Below, piece after piece: positions 1 through 8,232 of a DNA stretch of 64,000 nucleotides. Source of the stretch: JACDBZ01 sp038233215. GTDB lineage: Bacteria; Chloroflexota; Limnocylindria; QHBO01. The notes beneath the pieces are model-generated. The model did not search any database. It was not told the DNA's origin and saw nothing but the letters and a program-made list of their open reading frames with translations. The stretch's first letter is position 1, and every line of letters begins with the position of its first letter. The stretch covers positions 1 to 64,000 of the forward strand of contig JBBSML010000004.1 in the NCBI GenBank assembly GCA_038233215.1, written 5' to 3'. A program made the position numbers and the translations under genes.

Positions 1-171
1 CGGCGATTGATCCGCGGAAACGGCCGTCGAGCCGGATCACGGCCCGATTGGGTCGGCGCGTGGCGTCCGGGAGGCGTGGAATGGAGCATCGATGGTCTGA
101 TCAGCTGGCAGAAGACGGCCGACGGCAGGCTCTCGCCAGCCCCTCCAGTGGCGCGTAGTAGGGTCTGGCCG

Positions 172-1470
172 TCAGACCAGGCGCGGAATGGCCCGCAGCC
201 TGATCAAGGCGTCGTGGAAGCTGAGCGCCCACGGCCAGCGCGTCGGCAGGTGCAGCGTCAGGCGCCGCGCCGAGCGGGTGATGCGACCGACCAGGCCGAA
301 CAGCCGGCGACGCAGGGTCTTGGTCGTGACGAGGGTCTCACCCAGCGCGATGCGGCTCGTCCAGCGCGCCAGGTTGTGGGCCATGACCTGCACCGCCAGC
401 CAGGCAGCGTTGGCGGCGAACCTGCCCGACGGCAGGTGGTTGAGGCCGACGCCGTACTTGAGGTCACGGATGGCGTTCTCGATCTCGGCGTGGCGGCGAT
501 GGTCGGCCTCCAAGGTCAGTGTCTCGCCGTCGCGGTCGGTGATGAAGGCGTGGTAGTCGTAGAGGGTCAGGAGCGCAAGCTGACTGCCGGGCGTGGGCCG
601 CACGCGGCGCACGATGAGTCGCACCGGCACCGCGTCGTCCTGGTCGGCGAACGGGGTGTAGACGGTCTCGGCCACGTCGGCGCCGCCGTCGATCCAATAC
701 GGGATCGGGGTCCAGGCCGCCTCGGGCAGGGCCTCGATCCGGGATCGCAGCGCGGCGTGCTGGCGGATGGTGATGGAAAAGCGGACCTGCATCCGGCGGC
801 AAACCGCGACGACCGCGGCGGCGTAGAAGCCCGAGTCGGCGCGCACGGTGAGCGCACCCGTCGCCCCCGCAGCGCGCACCCGGCCGATCGTCTCGGTCAG
901 GAAGTGGGCGGCGCCGCGGGCGGTGTTGGCGCGGCCCTCGCGCAGGCGGGCCATGAGCACGTCGCCCGTGCCGGCAGCGACCGCCAGCAGGGGGTGGTAG
1001 CCGCGCACGCCGGTGTAGCCGTGGTGCCGAGCGCCCTGCTTGGCCAGGCCATACGTCTCGCAGATGGTCGAGTCCAGATCGATGGTCAGTGGCTCACGGC
1101 CGGGACCGGCACCGGCCGCCCAGGCGCGTGCCAGCAGCGCACGGCTGACCGCGTCGAGCTGGCGCACGTGGCCCCAGCGGAAGCTGCGCAGGAAGGTGCC
1201 CAGGGTCGAGGCCGCCTTGAGCGTGAGGCCGAGGACGCGGCTCGTGCCGCCGGCGCGCAGGGCGTTGGTGTCATCGATCGTGTCGCCGCCGGCGAGGGCC
1301 GACATGACCAGGCTGAGGAGCTTGTCGCCCGCGTTGGCCCGGCCGGCGGCGGCACCGAGGTCGAGGTGCGCATCGACCAACTCGCGCAGGCCGAGATGGT
1401 GGGCCAGGGTGGCCGGCAGCAGGAGGCCCGCGTCGGCCACCAGGCGATCGTCGTCGAAGCGTGTTTCCAT
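172..1470 (-). CDS. IS1380-family transposase
   Basis: A 432-residue DDE transposase that would cut and move the surrounding insertion sequence. The N-terminus (RFDDDRLVADAGLLLPATLA), the central TIDLDSTICETYGLAKQGA stretch, the RADSGFY motif and the C-terminal HAEIENAIRDLKYGVGLNHL block are the hallmarks of IS1380-type enzymes common in high-GC bacteria; the acidic residues in them fit the DDE triad. I chose the ATG at 1470 (METRFDDD), because homologues start at this point; an in-frame extension reaches 1500. The gene is full length with no frameshift, so it may be active. It faces the same way as the LysM gene that follows. Confidence 0.9.
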   Translation of the reverse strand: METRFDDDRLVADAGLLLPATLAHHLGLRELVDAHLDLGAAAGRANAGDKLLSLVMSALAGGDTIDDTNALRAGGTSRVLGLTLKAASTLGTFLRSFRWGHVRQLDAVSRALLARAWAAGAGPGREPLTIDLDSTICETYGLAKQGARHHGYTGVRGYHPLLAVAAGTGDVLMARLREGRANTARGAAHFLTETIGRVRAAGATGALTVRADSGFYAAAVVAVCRRMQVRFSITIRQHAALRSRIEALPEAAWTPIPYWIDGGADVAETVYTPFADQDDAVPVRLIVRRVRPTPGSQLALLTLYDYHAFITDRDGETLTLEADHRRHAEIENAIRDLKYGVGLNHLPSGRFAANAAWLAVQVMAHNLARWTSRIALGETLVTTKTLRRRLFGLVGRITRSARRLTLHLPTRWPWALSFHDALIRLRAIPRLV

Positions 1471-1498
1471 GCGGTCGAGGGTGTGCGATGATCGCATC

Positions 1499-1572
1499 AA
1501 TCAGGTGCTCCTCTGTCGGGCTTGATGGTTGTCTTCCAACCCCATCTTCCCAGTTCAGAAGGGCACCTGATT
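1499..1572. repeat. Inverted repeat beside the IS transposase start
   Basis: AATCAGGTGC at 1499-1508 is mirrored by GCACCTGATT at 1563-1572, about 30 bases before the transposase start. It could be the subterminal or terminal repeat of the element, or an operator for its transposase promoter. No second copy was seen on the other side of the transposase gene. Confidence 0.5.
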
Positions 1573-1599
1573 CGTCATTTCCGCGCCTTCAGGTCCAGT

Positions 1600-2253
1600 T
1601 CAATCGGTGGATCCGGGCTTAGGCGCCGCTGACTTCCCTGGAATGGCGAGGCGCTGACCGGCATAGATGCGGCTCGGATCGGTGATCCCGTTGGCCTTCA
1701 CCAGCGCCGACACGGAAATGCTGTACGCGCGGGCGATCGTGGTCAGGTTTTCGCCTCGAGCGACCTTGTGGGTCGCGGATGCAGCGGGCTCCGGCGCTTT
1801 GGTGGCTTTGGGGGCAGCCGGAAGTGATGCGCCGGGAATTGCGAGGCGCTGGCCCGCGTAGATGCGGCTCTCATTGCTGATCTCGTTAGCCCGCACGATC
1901 GCCGACACGGTGACGTCATAACGACGCGCGATCACCGTCAGGTTCTGGCCTCGCTTCACGACATGCGTGTGCGCCGCCTCCGGCTTCGATGTGGCCGCCG
2001 GAGCGGCCTTCGCGGCCTTTGACGTGACGCGCAGGCGCTGACCCGCGTAGATTCGGTTCGGATTCGGCAGCTCGTTCAGATCAACCAGGGTCGCAATGCT
2101 GACATGGTGGCGCTTCGAGATGCTGGTGAGGGTGTCGCCCGGCTTGACCGTCACGCTTGGATCGGCTGCGAGCGCGGCAGTGGCGAACATCGGGCCGACC
2201 ACCGCGGTGGCTAGCAGGCCGACGAGTGCGGCGAACAACCTGGGGCGTTGCAA
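1600..2253 (-). CDS. Secreted protein with three LysM domains
   Basis: A 217-residue exported protein made almost entirely of LysM peptidoglycan-binding modules. A signal peptide (about residues 1-29, ending in ATAALA) is followed by LysM copies at about 33-78, 96-140 and 160-206, each ending in RIYAGQRL and separated by Ala/Pro/Lys-rich linkers. No catalytic domain is present, so it probably anchors to or organises the cell wall rather than cutting it. The start is TTG at 2253, with GGAGG (complement of 2264-2268) ten bases upstream. It is transcribed away from rpsB and its 3' end abuts the insertion sequence. LysM assignment is firm; the role is inferred. Confidence 0.88.
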   Translation of the reverse strand: MQRPRLFAALVGLLATAVVGPMFATAALAADPSVTVKPGDTLTSISKRHHVSIATLVDLNELPNPNRIYAGQRLRVTSKAAKAAPAATSKPEAAHTHVVKRGQNLTVIARRYDVTVSAIVRANEISNESRIYAGQRLAIPGASLPAAPKATKAPEPAASATHKVARGENLTTIARAYSISVSALVKANGITDPSRIYAGQRLAIPGKSAAPKPGSTD

Positions 2254-2598
2254 GGGGACCGTTCCTCCAAGAATTCCATAGCCAGCGGTCAGCGGGTCCG
2301 TAGCACGAACGCATCACGACGCGGGGCGGATGTTAGGAGCGATCCGAGGAGGGTCAAGGTACCTGCGGGTCGCCGGGGAGTACTTCGGTACCGTGTGGTG
2401 AGGTCAGCGTCGAGCAGGCACGAATCGAGGGCATCGGCGACCCTCTGCTATACTCTGCGACCTCGCGCATCCGTGCGGGAACCCAATCACACACGCTTGG
2501 CTGATCTCGCCGTGTCCTCGGTGCCGTGATGCGATCCGCTCGCACGCGGTGGACGCGAGAACCGACGTCAAGCGGAGGAACGAACCGGAGGTATCTCT
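2254..2598. promoter_or_regulatory. Divergent intergenic region and rpsB leader
   Basis: This 345-base gap separates the LysM gene (minus) from rpsB (plus). A strong TATACT -10 hexamer in a TGCTATACT context lies at 2449-2454, with no good -35 element. If used, it gives rpsB an untranslated leader of about 135 bases containing several GC-rich inverted segments. Leaders of rpsB are autoregulated by S2 in other bacteria, but I recognise no known motif here. GGAGGT at 2587-2592 is the ribosome binding site. No clear promoter for the LysM gene was identified. Confidence 0.5.
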
Positions 2599-3555
2599 TT
2601 GGCTGCCACCAGCATGAAGCAGCTGCTCGAATCGGGCGTCCATTTCGGGCATCAGACCCGCCGCTGGAATCCGAAGATGCGCGAGTACATCTTCGCCGAG
2701 CGGAACGGGATCCACATCATCGACCTGGCGCAGACGGTGTCGCTGCTCGAGGCCGCGCTCGAGTTCGTGCGTGAAACCGTCCGCCGCGGAGACAGTGTCC
2801 TCTTCGTAGGCACGAAGAAGCAGGCACAGGATGCGCTCTCCGAGGCCGCGACGCGCTCCGGACAGCACTATGTCAACACGCGCTGGCTTGGCGGCATGCT
2901 GACCAACTTCACCACGATCAAGCGACGCATTCAGCGCATGGAGGCCCTGGAGGCCCGGCGCGACGCCGGCGAGTTCGAACGGCTCACCAAGAAGGAAGCA
3001 ACGAAGCTGACCGAGGAGATCAAGAAGCTCGACAACGCCCTCGGCGGCATCCGCAAGATGCGTCGGGTGCCCGGCGCGGTCTTCATCGTCGATCCGCACC
3101 GCGAGGCGATCGCGGTCGCTGAAGCACGGCGACTCGAGATCCCCATCGTGGCGATGACCGACACGAACTGCGATCCCGATCTCATCGACTGGGTCATCCC
3201 TGCCAATGACGACGCAATTCGATCGGTGCGCCTGATCTGCGGTCTCATCGCCGATGCGGCGAGCGTCGCCCAGCAGGAGCGCCAGGCGAAGCTCGACGAA
3301 GAATTCGAGCAGGCTGAAGCCCTGCCGCCCGTCGACGACACCGCGCTCGGGTCCGAGGCTGACTACACCGCGGCGCTTGCCACCGGCGAGGCGCTCGTCT
3401 TCGAGCCCGAACCGGAAGACGACGAAGAAGAGGAGCGCAAGGCGCGCGCGCGACGCGCCGCCAACCTCGACGAGGGCGAGCCCGAGCACAATCCCGATCG
3501 TGAGCACGAGCGCCAGATCGCCGAACAGACCAAGGAGCATGAGCCGCGCCCGTAG
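2599..3555 (+). CDS. rpsB: 30S ribosomal protein S2 with acidic C-terminal tail
   Basis: S2 sits on the head-body junction of the 30S subunit and is needed to recruit S1. The body (about residues 1-230) carries the family signatures HFGHQTRRWNPKM, FVGTKKQAQ and TRWLGGMLTNF, and the IPIVAMTDTNCDPDLIDWVIPANDDA block. The start is TTG at 2599, fixed by GGAGGT six bases upstream; the next ATG would lose the first five residues. At 318 residues it is about 75 longer than E. coli S2: residues from about 232 on are a charged, mostly acidic extension (EPEDDEEEE and similar). First gene of the rpsB-tsf-pyrH-frr operon. Confidence 0.97.
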   Translation: MAATSMKQLLESGVHFGHQTRRWNPKMREYIFAERNGIHIIDLAQTVSLLEAALEFVRETVRRGDSVLFVGTKKQAQDALSEAATRSGQHYVNTRWLGGMLTNFTTIKRRIQRMEALEARRDAGEFERLTKKEATKLTEEIKKLDNALGGIRKMRRVPGAVFIVDPHREAIAVAEARRLEIPIVAMTDTNCDPDLIDWVIPANDDAIRSVRLICGLIADAASVAQQERQAKLDEEFEQAEALPPVDDTALGSEADYTAALATGEALVFEPEPEDDEEEERKARARRAANLDEGEPEHNPDREHERQIAEQTKEHEPRP

Positions 3556-3572
3556 GCGCAGGGCGAACTGTC

Positions 3573-4205
3573 ATGACGAACACACGAATCATCAAGCCTG
3601 AGGATGTCAAGCAGCTCCGGGCGCAGACCGGCGCGGGCATCATGGACTGCAAGCGCGCGCTCACCGAGTCCGACGGCGACTACGACAAAGCGGTGCTCTT
3701 CCTGCGCGAGAAGGGCCTTTCGACCGCCGCCAAGAAGGCCGGGCGTGTAGCTCGTGAAGGGATCGTCACGAGCTACATCCATCATGGATCGCGGCTCGGC
3801 GTCCTGCTGGAGCTCAACTGCGAAACCGATTTCGTGGCGCGCACGGATGACTTCCAGCAGCTTGCCAGGGACATCGCCATGCAGGTGGCAGGCATGGCCC
3901 CACAGTACGTTAGCCGCGAGGACGTTCCCGGAGAGATCGTCGAGGAGCAGAAGCGGCTGTTCGCGGTCGATGCCGAGCGCGATGGTCGCCCGGCTGAGCG
4001 CATCCCGACGATCGTCGAAGGCAAGCTGAACAAATGGCTCGAGTCGGTCTGCCTGCTCGATCAGCCCTTCCGCGCCACGGATCGCAAGATCAGTGACCTG
4101 ATCACCGAGAAGGTCGCCCTACTCGGCGAGAACATCAGGGTTGCCCGCTTCGCTCGAATGGGAGTCGGGGAGACCGCACAGCCAGAGACCGACGAGGCCG
4201 CCTGA
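3573..4205 (+). CDS. tsf: Translation elongation factor Ts
   Basis: EF-Ts exchanges GDP for GTP on EF-Tu. The N-terminal UBA-like segment and the conserved LRAQTGAGIMDCKRAL signature (residues about 14-30) are followed by the TDFVARTDDFQQLA core motif that contacts EF-Tu. At 210 residues this is the short form with a single reduced core subdomain, as in several non-proteobacterial phyla. The C-terminus ends in a short acidic tail. It follows rpsB by 17 bases, the usual arrangement. Confidence 0.97.
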   Translation: MTNTRIIKPEDVKQLRAQTGAGIMDCKRALTESDGDYDKAVLFLREKGLSTAAKKAGRVAREGIVTSYIHHGSRLGVLLELNCETDFVARTDDFQQLARDIAMQVAGMAPQYVSREDVPGEIVEEQKRLFAVDAERDGRPAERIPTIVEGKLNKWLESVCLLDQPFRATDRKISDLITEKVALLGENIRVARFARMGVGETAQPETDEAA

Positions 4206-4207
4206 CG

Positions 4208-4948
4208 GTGACCGCACGGGGTGCCACGTCCGAAGCGACCTCACCTCGGCGGGTGCTTCTGAAGCTTTCCGGCGAAGCGTTGATGGGGGCCAACGAGTAT
4301 GGGATCGACCCCGAGATCGTGCGCGGCATCGCCGCACAAATTGCCGCGGGCAAGGAGGACGGAACCGAGATCGCCGTGGTCGTCGGGGGTGGCAACATCT
4401 TTCGCGGGCTCGCGGCGAGCGCGCGCGGCATGGATCGATCGACCGGGGATTACATGGGCATGCTGGCGACGGTGATGAACGGGCTCGCCGTTCAGGACGC
4501 ATTGGAACAGGCTGACTGTCCGACGCGCGTGATGAGCGCGATCGCGATGAACGAGATCTGCGAGCCGTACATTCGCCGCCGCGCCGTCCGTCACCTGGAG
4601 AAGGGCCGTGTCGTCGTGATGGTGGCCGGAACCGGGAACCCTTACTTCACGACCGATACCGCGGCCACGCTCCGCGCGGTCGAGGTCCATGCCGCAGTGA
4701 TCCTCAAGGCGACCAGGGTCGACGGGGTGTACGATGCCGATCCCGAGAAGCATCCGGACGCTCGGCGCTACAGCGAGATCGGCTACACCGATCTGCTGAG
4801 CAATCGACTTCAGGCACTCGATGCGACCGCCGTGAGCCTGGCAATGGACAACGAGATGCCGATCGTCGTCTTCGATATGACGGTCCCCGGTAACATCACC
4901 CGGGCGATCGCCGGCGAGCGAATCGGCACGCTGATCTCAGGAGAGTGA
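4208..4948 (+). CDS. pyrH: Uridylate kinase
   Basis: UMP kinase makes UDP from UMP and ATP for pyrimidine nucleotide and cell-wall precursor synthesis. The amino-acid-kinase fold is evident from VLLKLSGEALMG near the N-terminus, VVVGGGNIFRG (phosphate loop), GTGNPYFTTDTAATLRAVE and ATRVDGVYDADPEK. The 246-residue length is typical. The GTG start at 4208 lies two bases after the tsf stop and has no clear Shine-Dalgarno of its own, so translation is probably coupled to tsf. Confidence 0.97.
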   Translation: MTARGATSEATSPRRVLLKLSGEALMGANEYGIDPEIVRGIAAQIAAGKEDGTEIAVVVGGGNIFRGLAASARGMDRSTGDYMGMLATVMNGLAVQDALEQADCPTRVMSAIAMNEICEPYIRRRAVRHLEKGRVVVMVAGTGNPYFTTDTAATLRAVEVHAAVILKATRVDGVYDADPEKHPDARRYSEIGYTDLLSNRLQALDATAVSLAMDNEMPIVVFDMTVPGNITRAIAGERIGTLISGE

Positions 4949-4952
4949 CACG

Positions 4953-5510
4953 ATGACGCACGAGGCGCTGATCGCGATCGAACCGAGGATGCAGCGCGCC
5001 ATCGAGGCCATGGAACGCGATTTCGCCGGCATCCGCACCGGCCGCGCTTCCACGGCACTCGTCGAGCGCATTACGGTCGACTACTACGGGGCGCAGACCC
5101 CGCTCAACCAGGTCGCCGGCATCAGCACGCCCGATGCGCACCTGATCGTGATCCAGCCGTGGGATCGTTCGGTCCTGTCCGCCATCGAGAAGGCCATCAC
5201 CAAGAGCGACATCGGCCTGATGCCGAATGTCGACGGGACCGTTGTGCGTCTGCATGTGCCGCCGCTCACCGAGGATCGGCGCAAGGACATGGTGAAGCAG
5301 GTCCGGCGTCGTACCGAGGAGGCGCGCGTGGAGGTCCGCAATCACCGTCGCGAGGCGTCCGACCTGCTCAAGAAGGGCCTGCGGGACGGCGATCTCTCCG
5401 AGGACGAGGAGCATCGGGAGCTCGAGGCGTTGCAGAAGCTGACCGACCGACACGTGGAGGCAATCGACGCGCGGGCGGAGCGCAAGGAAGCCGAAATCCT
5501 GGAGGTCTGA
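4953..5510 (+). CDS. frr: Ribosome recycling factor
   Basis: RRF splits post-termination ribosomes together with EF-G. The 185-residue protein carries the family signatures FAGIRTGRAS, YYGAQTPLNQVAGI and KDMVKQVRRRTEEARVEVRNHRR, and is full length. AGGAG about nine bases before the ATG serves as ribosome binding site. The last codons contain GGAGGT (5501-5506), which also serves the downstream gene. Confidence 0.98.
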   Translation: MTHEALIAIEPRMQRAIEAMERDFAGIRTGRASTALVERITVDYYGAQTPLNQVAGISTPDAHLIVIQPWDRSVLSAIEKAITKSDIGLMPNVDGTVVRLHVPPLTEDRRKDMVKQVRRRTEEARVEVRNHRREASDLLKKGLRDGDLSEDEEHRELEALQKLTDRHVEAIDARAERKEAEILEV

Positions 5511-5512
5511 CC

Positions 5513-6205
5513 GTGCCGGGCGAGGTCCGACCCCGGCATGTTGCGATCATCGCCGATGGAAATCGTCGCTGGGCGCGCGATCGCGGGCTGCCTGTGCTCG
5601 CGGGACACATCCAGGGCATCGAAGCGATCCGTCCGATCCTGCGGCGGGCGCGGGATCGAGGAGTCGAGACGCTTTCGGTTTACACGTTCAGCACCGAGAA
5701 TTGGAACCGGCCGGAGGACGAGGTGGCGGGACTGTTCGGCCTCATCGATGGTGCCGTGCGCCAGTACACCGATGAGCTCATCACCGAGGGCGTCCGCGTT
5801 CGGGTCATCGGCCGCCTGCATGAGGCACCGTCGGACGTGCAGCGTTCGATCCGGTCCGCGGAGGAACGCACCGCCCGCGGCACGCGGATGGGACTCAACA
5901 TCTGCTTCAACTACTCCGGGCGCGCCGAGATCGTCGACGCGGTACGGGCCATGCTCGCGGCGCACGCCGATCCCCGGGATCTTGACGAGGCGCATGTCGC
6001 GCAACACCTTTACACGTCCGGCCAGGCCGATGTGGACCTGATGATTCGTACCGGTGGGGACCAGCGGACCAGCAACTTCCTGCTCTGGCAGGCCGCCTAC
6101 GCTGAGCTCGTCTTCACACCGAAGTTCTGGCCGGACTTCACCCCCGAGGACCTGGACGCAGCCCTGGCCGACTACGCGGGCCGCGACCGGCGCTTCGGAG
6201 GCTAG
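5513..6205 (+). CDS. uppS: Isoprenyl (undecaprenyl) diphosphate synthase
   Basis: A cis-prenyltransferase that builds the polyprenyl diphosphate carrier for peptidoglycan and other envelope polymers. The catalytic P-loop motif HVAIIADGNRRWARDRG with the key Asp is at the N-terminus, and the conserved RTGGDQRTSNFLLWQAAYAE block binds the homoallylic substrate. The start is GTG at 5513, six bases after GGAGGT; a longer in-frame reading overlapping frr is not plausible. Predicted length is 230 residues, normal for the family. Chain length of the product cannot be told from sequence. Confidence 0.95.
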   Translation: MPGEVRPRHVAIIADGNRRWARDRGLPVLAGHIQGIEAIRPILRRARDRGVETLSVYTFSTENWNRPEDEVAGLFGLIDGAVRQYTDELITEGVRVRVIGRLHEAPSDVQRSIRSAEERTARGTRMGLNICFNYSGRAEIVDAVRAMLAAHADPRDLDEAHVAQHLYTSGQADVDLMIRTGGDQRTSNFLLWQAAYAELVFTPKFWPDFTPEDLDAALADYAGRDRRFGG

Positions 6206-6208
6206 GTC

Positions 6209-7108
6209 GTGCTGCGAACTCGAGTCATCAGCGCGCTGGTGCTCGCGCCGATCATCCTGGCCACCGTGCTGCTGGGGGAGCCATGGCTGTCACTGCTGGT
6301 CGGGGTCGCCGCCTTTCTCGCCCTGGTCGAGCTCGTTGGCCTGCTCGACACGGCGGGCCACCAACCGCCGCAGGTGCTGACTATCGTCAGCGGCATGGCG
6401 CTCGTCGCTGCGGGGCTGATCGCCGCGAACGGCACAAACGTCGGCGGCGTGGCGGCAACCCTGATCGTTGCGCTCGACCCGCCCGGCCTTGTGACCGCGA
6501 CATTCGTTGCCGCCATGCTGCTCTTTGCGGCGGTCGGGTTCACACGGGCCGATCCGCGCGCGGGCTTCATGACCTGGGCGATCACATCGTTCGGGGTGGC
6601 ATACGTGGGCCTCCTGCTTCCGACCATCGTGCTCGTGGCCCATCTGGCACCGTCGGGTGGATCAGCGAACACCCCGGTCGGCGTCTTCGGCATCGGATCC
6701 GGAGCTGCGTGGGCATTTCTGCTGGTGCTGGTCGTGTGGGGGTACGACACCGGCGCCTATCTCGTCGGGCGGAGTCTCGGCCGGAGGCGGCTGCTCGACC
6801 ACATCAGCCCGTCCAAGACGGTGGAAGGGCTAGCCGGGGGTCTCGTGCTCGCCACGCTCGGCGCTGGCGTCGGAGCCGCGCTGGTCGGGCTCGAGCCATG
6901 GCATCCGCTGATCATCGGGCCGGTCGTGGGGCTGGCGGCGCAGGCCGGCGACATGGCCGAGTCGATGCTCAAGCGGGCGGCCGACCGGAAGGAATCGGGG
7001 TTCATCGTACCTGGCCACGGTGGGATCCTCGATCGCATCGACTCGTTCCTGTTCGCGGCACCCGTCCTGGCCGGCTACGCCGTGCTGGCCGCCGGGCGAG
7101 TGGTATGA
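6209..7108 (+). CDS. cdsA: Phosphatidate cytidylyltransferase
   Basis: Integral membrane enzyme that makes CDP-diacylglycerol from phosphatidate and CTP, the branch point of phospholipid synthesis. Many hydrophobic segments fill the 299 residues, and the C-terminal CDS signature is present as SMLKRAADRKESGFIVPGHG followed by GILDRIDS; the usual K-D pair of that motif reads K-E here. GTG start at 6209 is served by GGAGG seven bases upstream. The last bases overlap the dxr start (ATGA), so the two are translationally coupled. Confidence 0.95.
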   Translation: MLRTRVISALVLAPIILATVLLGEPWLSLLVGVAAFLALVELVGLLDTAGHQPPQVLTIVSGMALVAAGLIAANGTNVGGVAATLIVALDPPGLVTATFVAAMLLFAAVGFTRADPRAGFMTWAITSFGVAYVGLLLPTIVLVAHLAPSGGSANTPVGVFGIGSGAAWAFLLVLVVWGYDTGAYLVGRSLGRRRLLDHISPSKTVEGLAGGLVLATLGAGVGAALVGLEPWHPLIIGPVVGLAAQAGDMAESMLKRAADRKESGFIVPGHGGILDRIDSFLFAAPVLAGYAVLAAGRVV

Positions 7109-8232
7109 CCGGCATCGCCATTCTGGGCTCGACCGGATCCATCGGCCGGCAGGCGATCGAGGTCATCTCGGCGATGCCGGACCGATTCGACCTCCTCGCG
7201 CTGGCCAATGCTCGCGGCGGCGATCCGATGGCCGAACAGCTGTCTGCATTCCCGGCCGTGCGCTGGTGGTGCGCCGACATGCGGCAGCGCGAGCTTGCGC
7301 CCGATCGTTGGGCCGGCGCCGGACTCGCCGAACTCGCCACCCTCGATGGCGTGGATCTCGTCGTGGTGGCGACCACCGGAATGGCGGCATTGCCTGCCGT
7401 CCTTGCCGCGCTACGATCCGGCCGTCGCGTGGCATTGGCGAACAAGGAGACCCTCATCACAGGTGGTCACCTCGTCACCGCGCTGCTCGATGAGCTGGGC
7501 GGCGATCCGCTCGAGCTGTTGCGTCCGATCGACAGCGAGCACTCGGCCATCTGGCAGTGCCTGATCGGCGAATCCGTTGCGTCGGTGGCTCGCCTGGTGC
7601 TCACTGCCAGCGGTGGGCCCTTTCGTGCTCGACGCCCGGGAACCCTGGCGGACGTCACCGTGGCGGAGGCGCTCGCGCATCCCACGTGGCGGATGGGCCC
7701 CAAGATCACGATCGACTCGGCGACACTGGTCAACAAGGCGTTCGAGGTCATCGAGGCCAAATGGCTGTATCGGCTTGCGTACTCTAAGATCGATGCGGTG
7801 ATCCATCCCCAGAGCATCGTGCACTCGTTCGTCGAGTTCGTCGACGGTTCGTACAAGGCCCAGCTCGGGCTTCCCGACATGCGGCTCCCGATCCAATTTG
7901 CCCTCACCTTCCCCGAGCGGCTTCCCTCGCCCGCGCGCCGACGGTCGCCGGCGGAGTGGGGAACCCTGGACTTCGAGCCGCTCGCCATGGGCACCTACCC
8001 CGCGTACGACACGGTGCGCCGTGCCGCTGAAGCCGGTGGCAATCGCGGGACGATCCTGAATGCGGCCGACGAGGTCGCCGTCGAGGGGTTTCTCCGCGGA
8101 CGCATGGGCTTCGGGGACATACCGGCCGTGATCGCCGGTGCTGTCGAGCGCTGGGGCGGTCCCGAGGAGCCGGGTGTCGACGAGATCGCTGCGCTTGACG
8201 CTGAGATTCGTACCACGCTCGGTGCTGCCTGA
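7105..8232 (+). CDS. dxr: 1-deoxy-D-xylulose 5-phosphate reductoisomerase
   Basis: Second enzyme of the non-mevalonate isoprenoid pathway: it rearranges and reduces DXP to MEP with NADPH. The NADPH-binding GSTGSIGRQAIEVI is at residues 7-20; TASGGPFR, GPKITIDSATLVNKAFEVIE and HPQSIVHSFVEF hold metal and substrate ligands. The start is ATG at 7105, overlapping the cdsA stop; a long upstream in-frame extension runs antiparallel to no homology and is rejected. At 375 residues it is full length. Together with uppS it places isoprenoid supply in this operon. Confidence 0.96.
   Translation: MTGIAILGSTGSIGRQAIEVISAMPDRFDLLALANARGGDPMAEQLSAFPAVRWWCADMRQRELAPDRWAGAGLAELATLDGVDLVVVATTGMAALPAVLAALRSGRRVALANKETLITGGHLVTALLDELGGDPLELLRPIDSEHSAIWQCLIGESVASVARLVLTASGGPFRARRPGTLADVTVAEALAHPTWRMGPKITIDSATLVNKAFEVIEAKWLYRLAYSKIDAVIHPQSIVHSFVEFVDGSYKAQLGLPDMRLPIQFALTFPERLPSPARRRSPAEWGTLDFEPLAMGTYPAYDTVRRAAEAGGNRGTILNAADEVAVEGFLRGRMGFGDIPAVIAGAVERWGGPEEPGVDEIAALDAEIRTTLGAA

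Larger units (their letters stand above)
172..1572 (-). mobile_element. IS1380-family insertion sequence (bounds approximate)
   Basis: One IS1380-type transposase gene, bounded on its upstream side by a 10-bp inverted repeat (1499-1508 and 1563-1572). No convincing matching terminal repeat or target duplication was found between base 1 and 171, so the left end is unresolved and may lie outside the window. Base composition is close to that of the surrounding chromosome, which suggests an old or well-adapted element. Confidence 0.6.

Noticed and set aside
7..1491. 494-residue open frame opposite the transposase
   Set aside because: Antisense shadow of the IS1380 transposase with Arg/Gly/Gln-rich composition.
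3573..4205. Truncated EF-Ts
   Set aside because: At 210 residues it is the short natural form found in several phyla; all core motifs are present.
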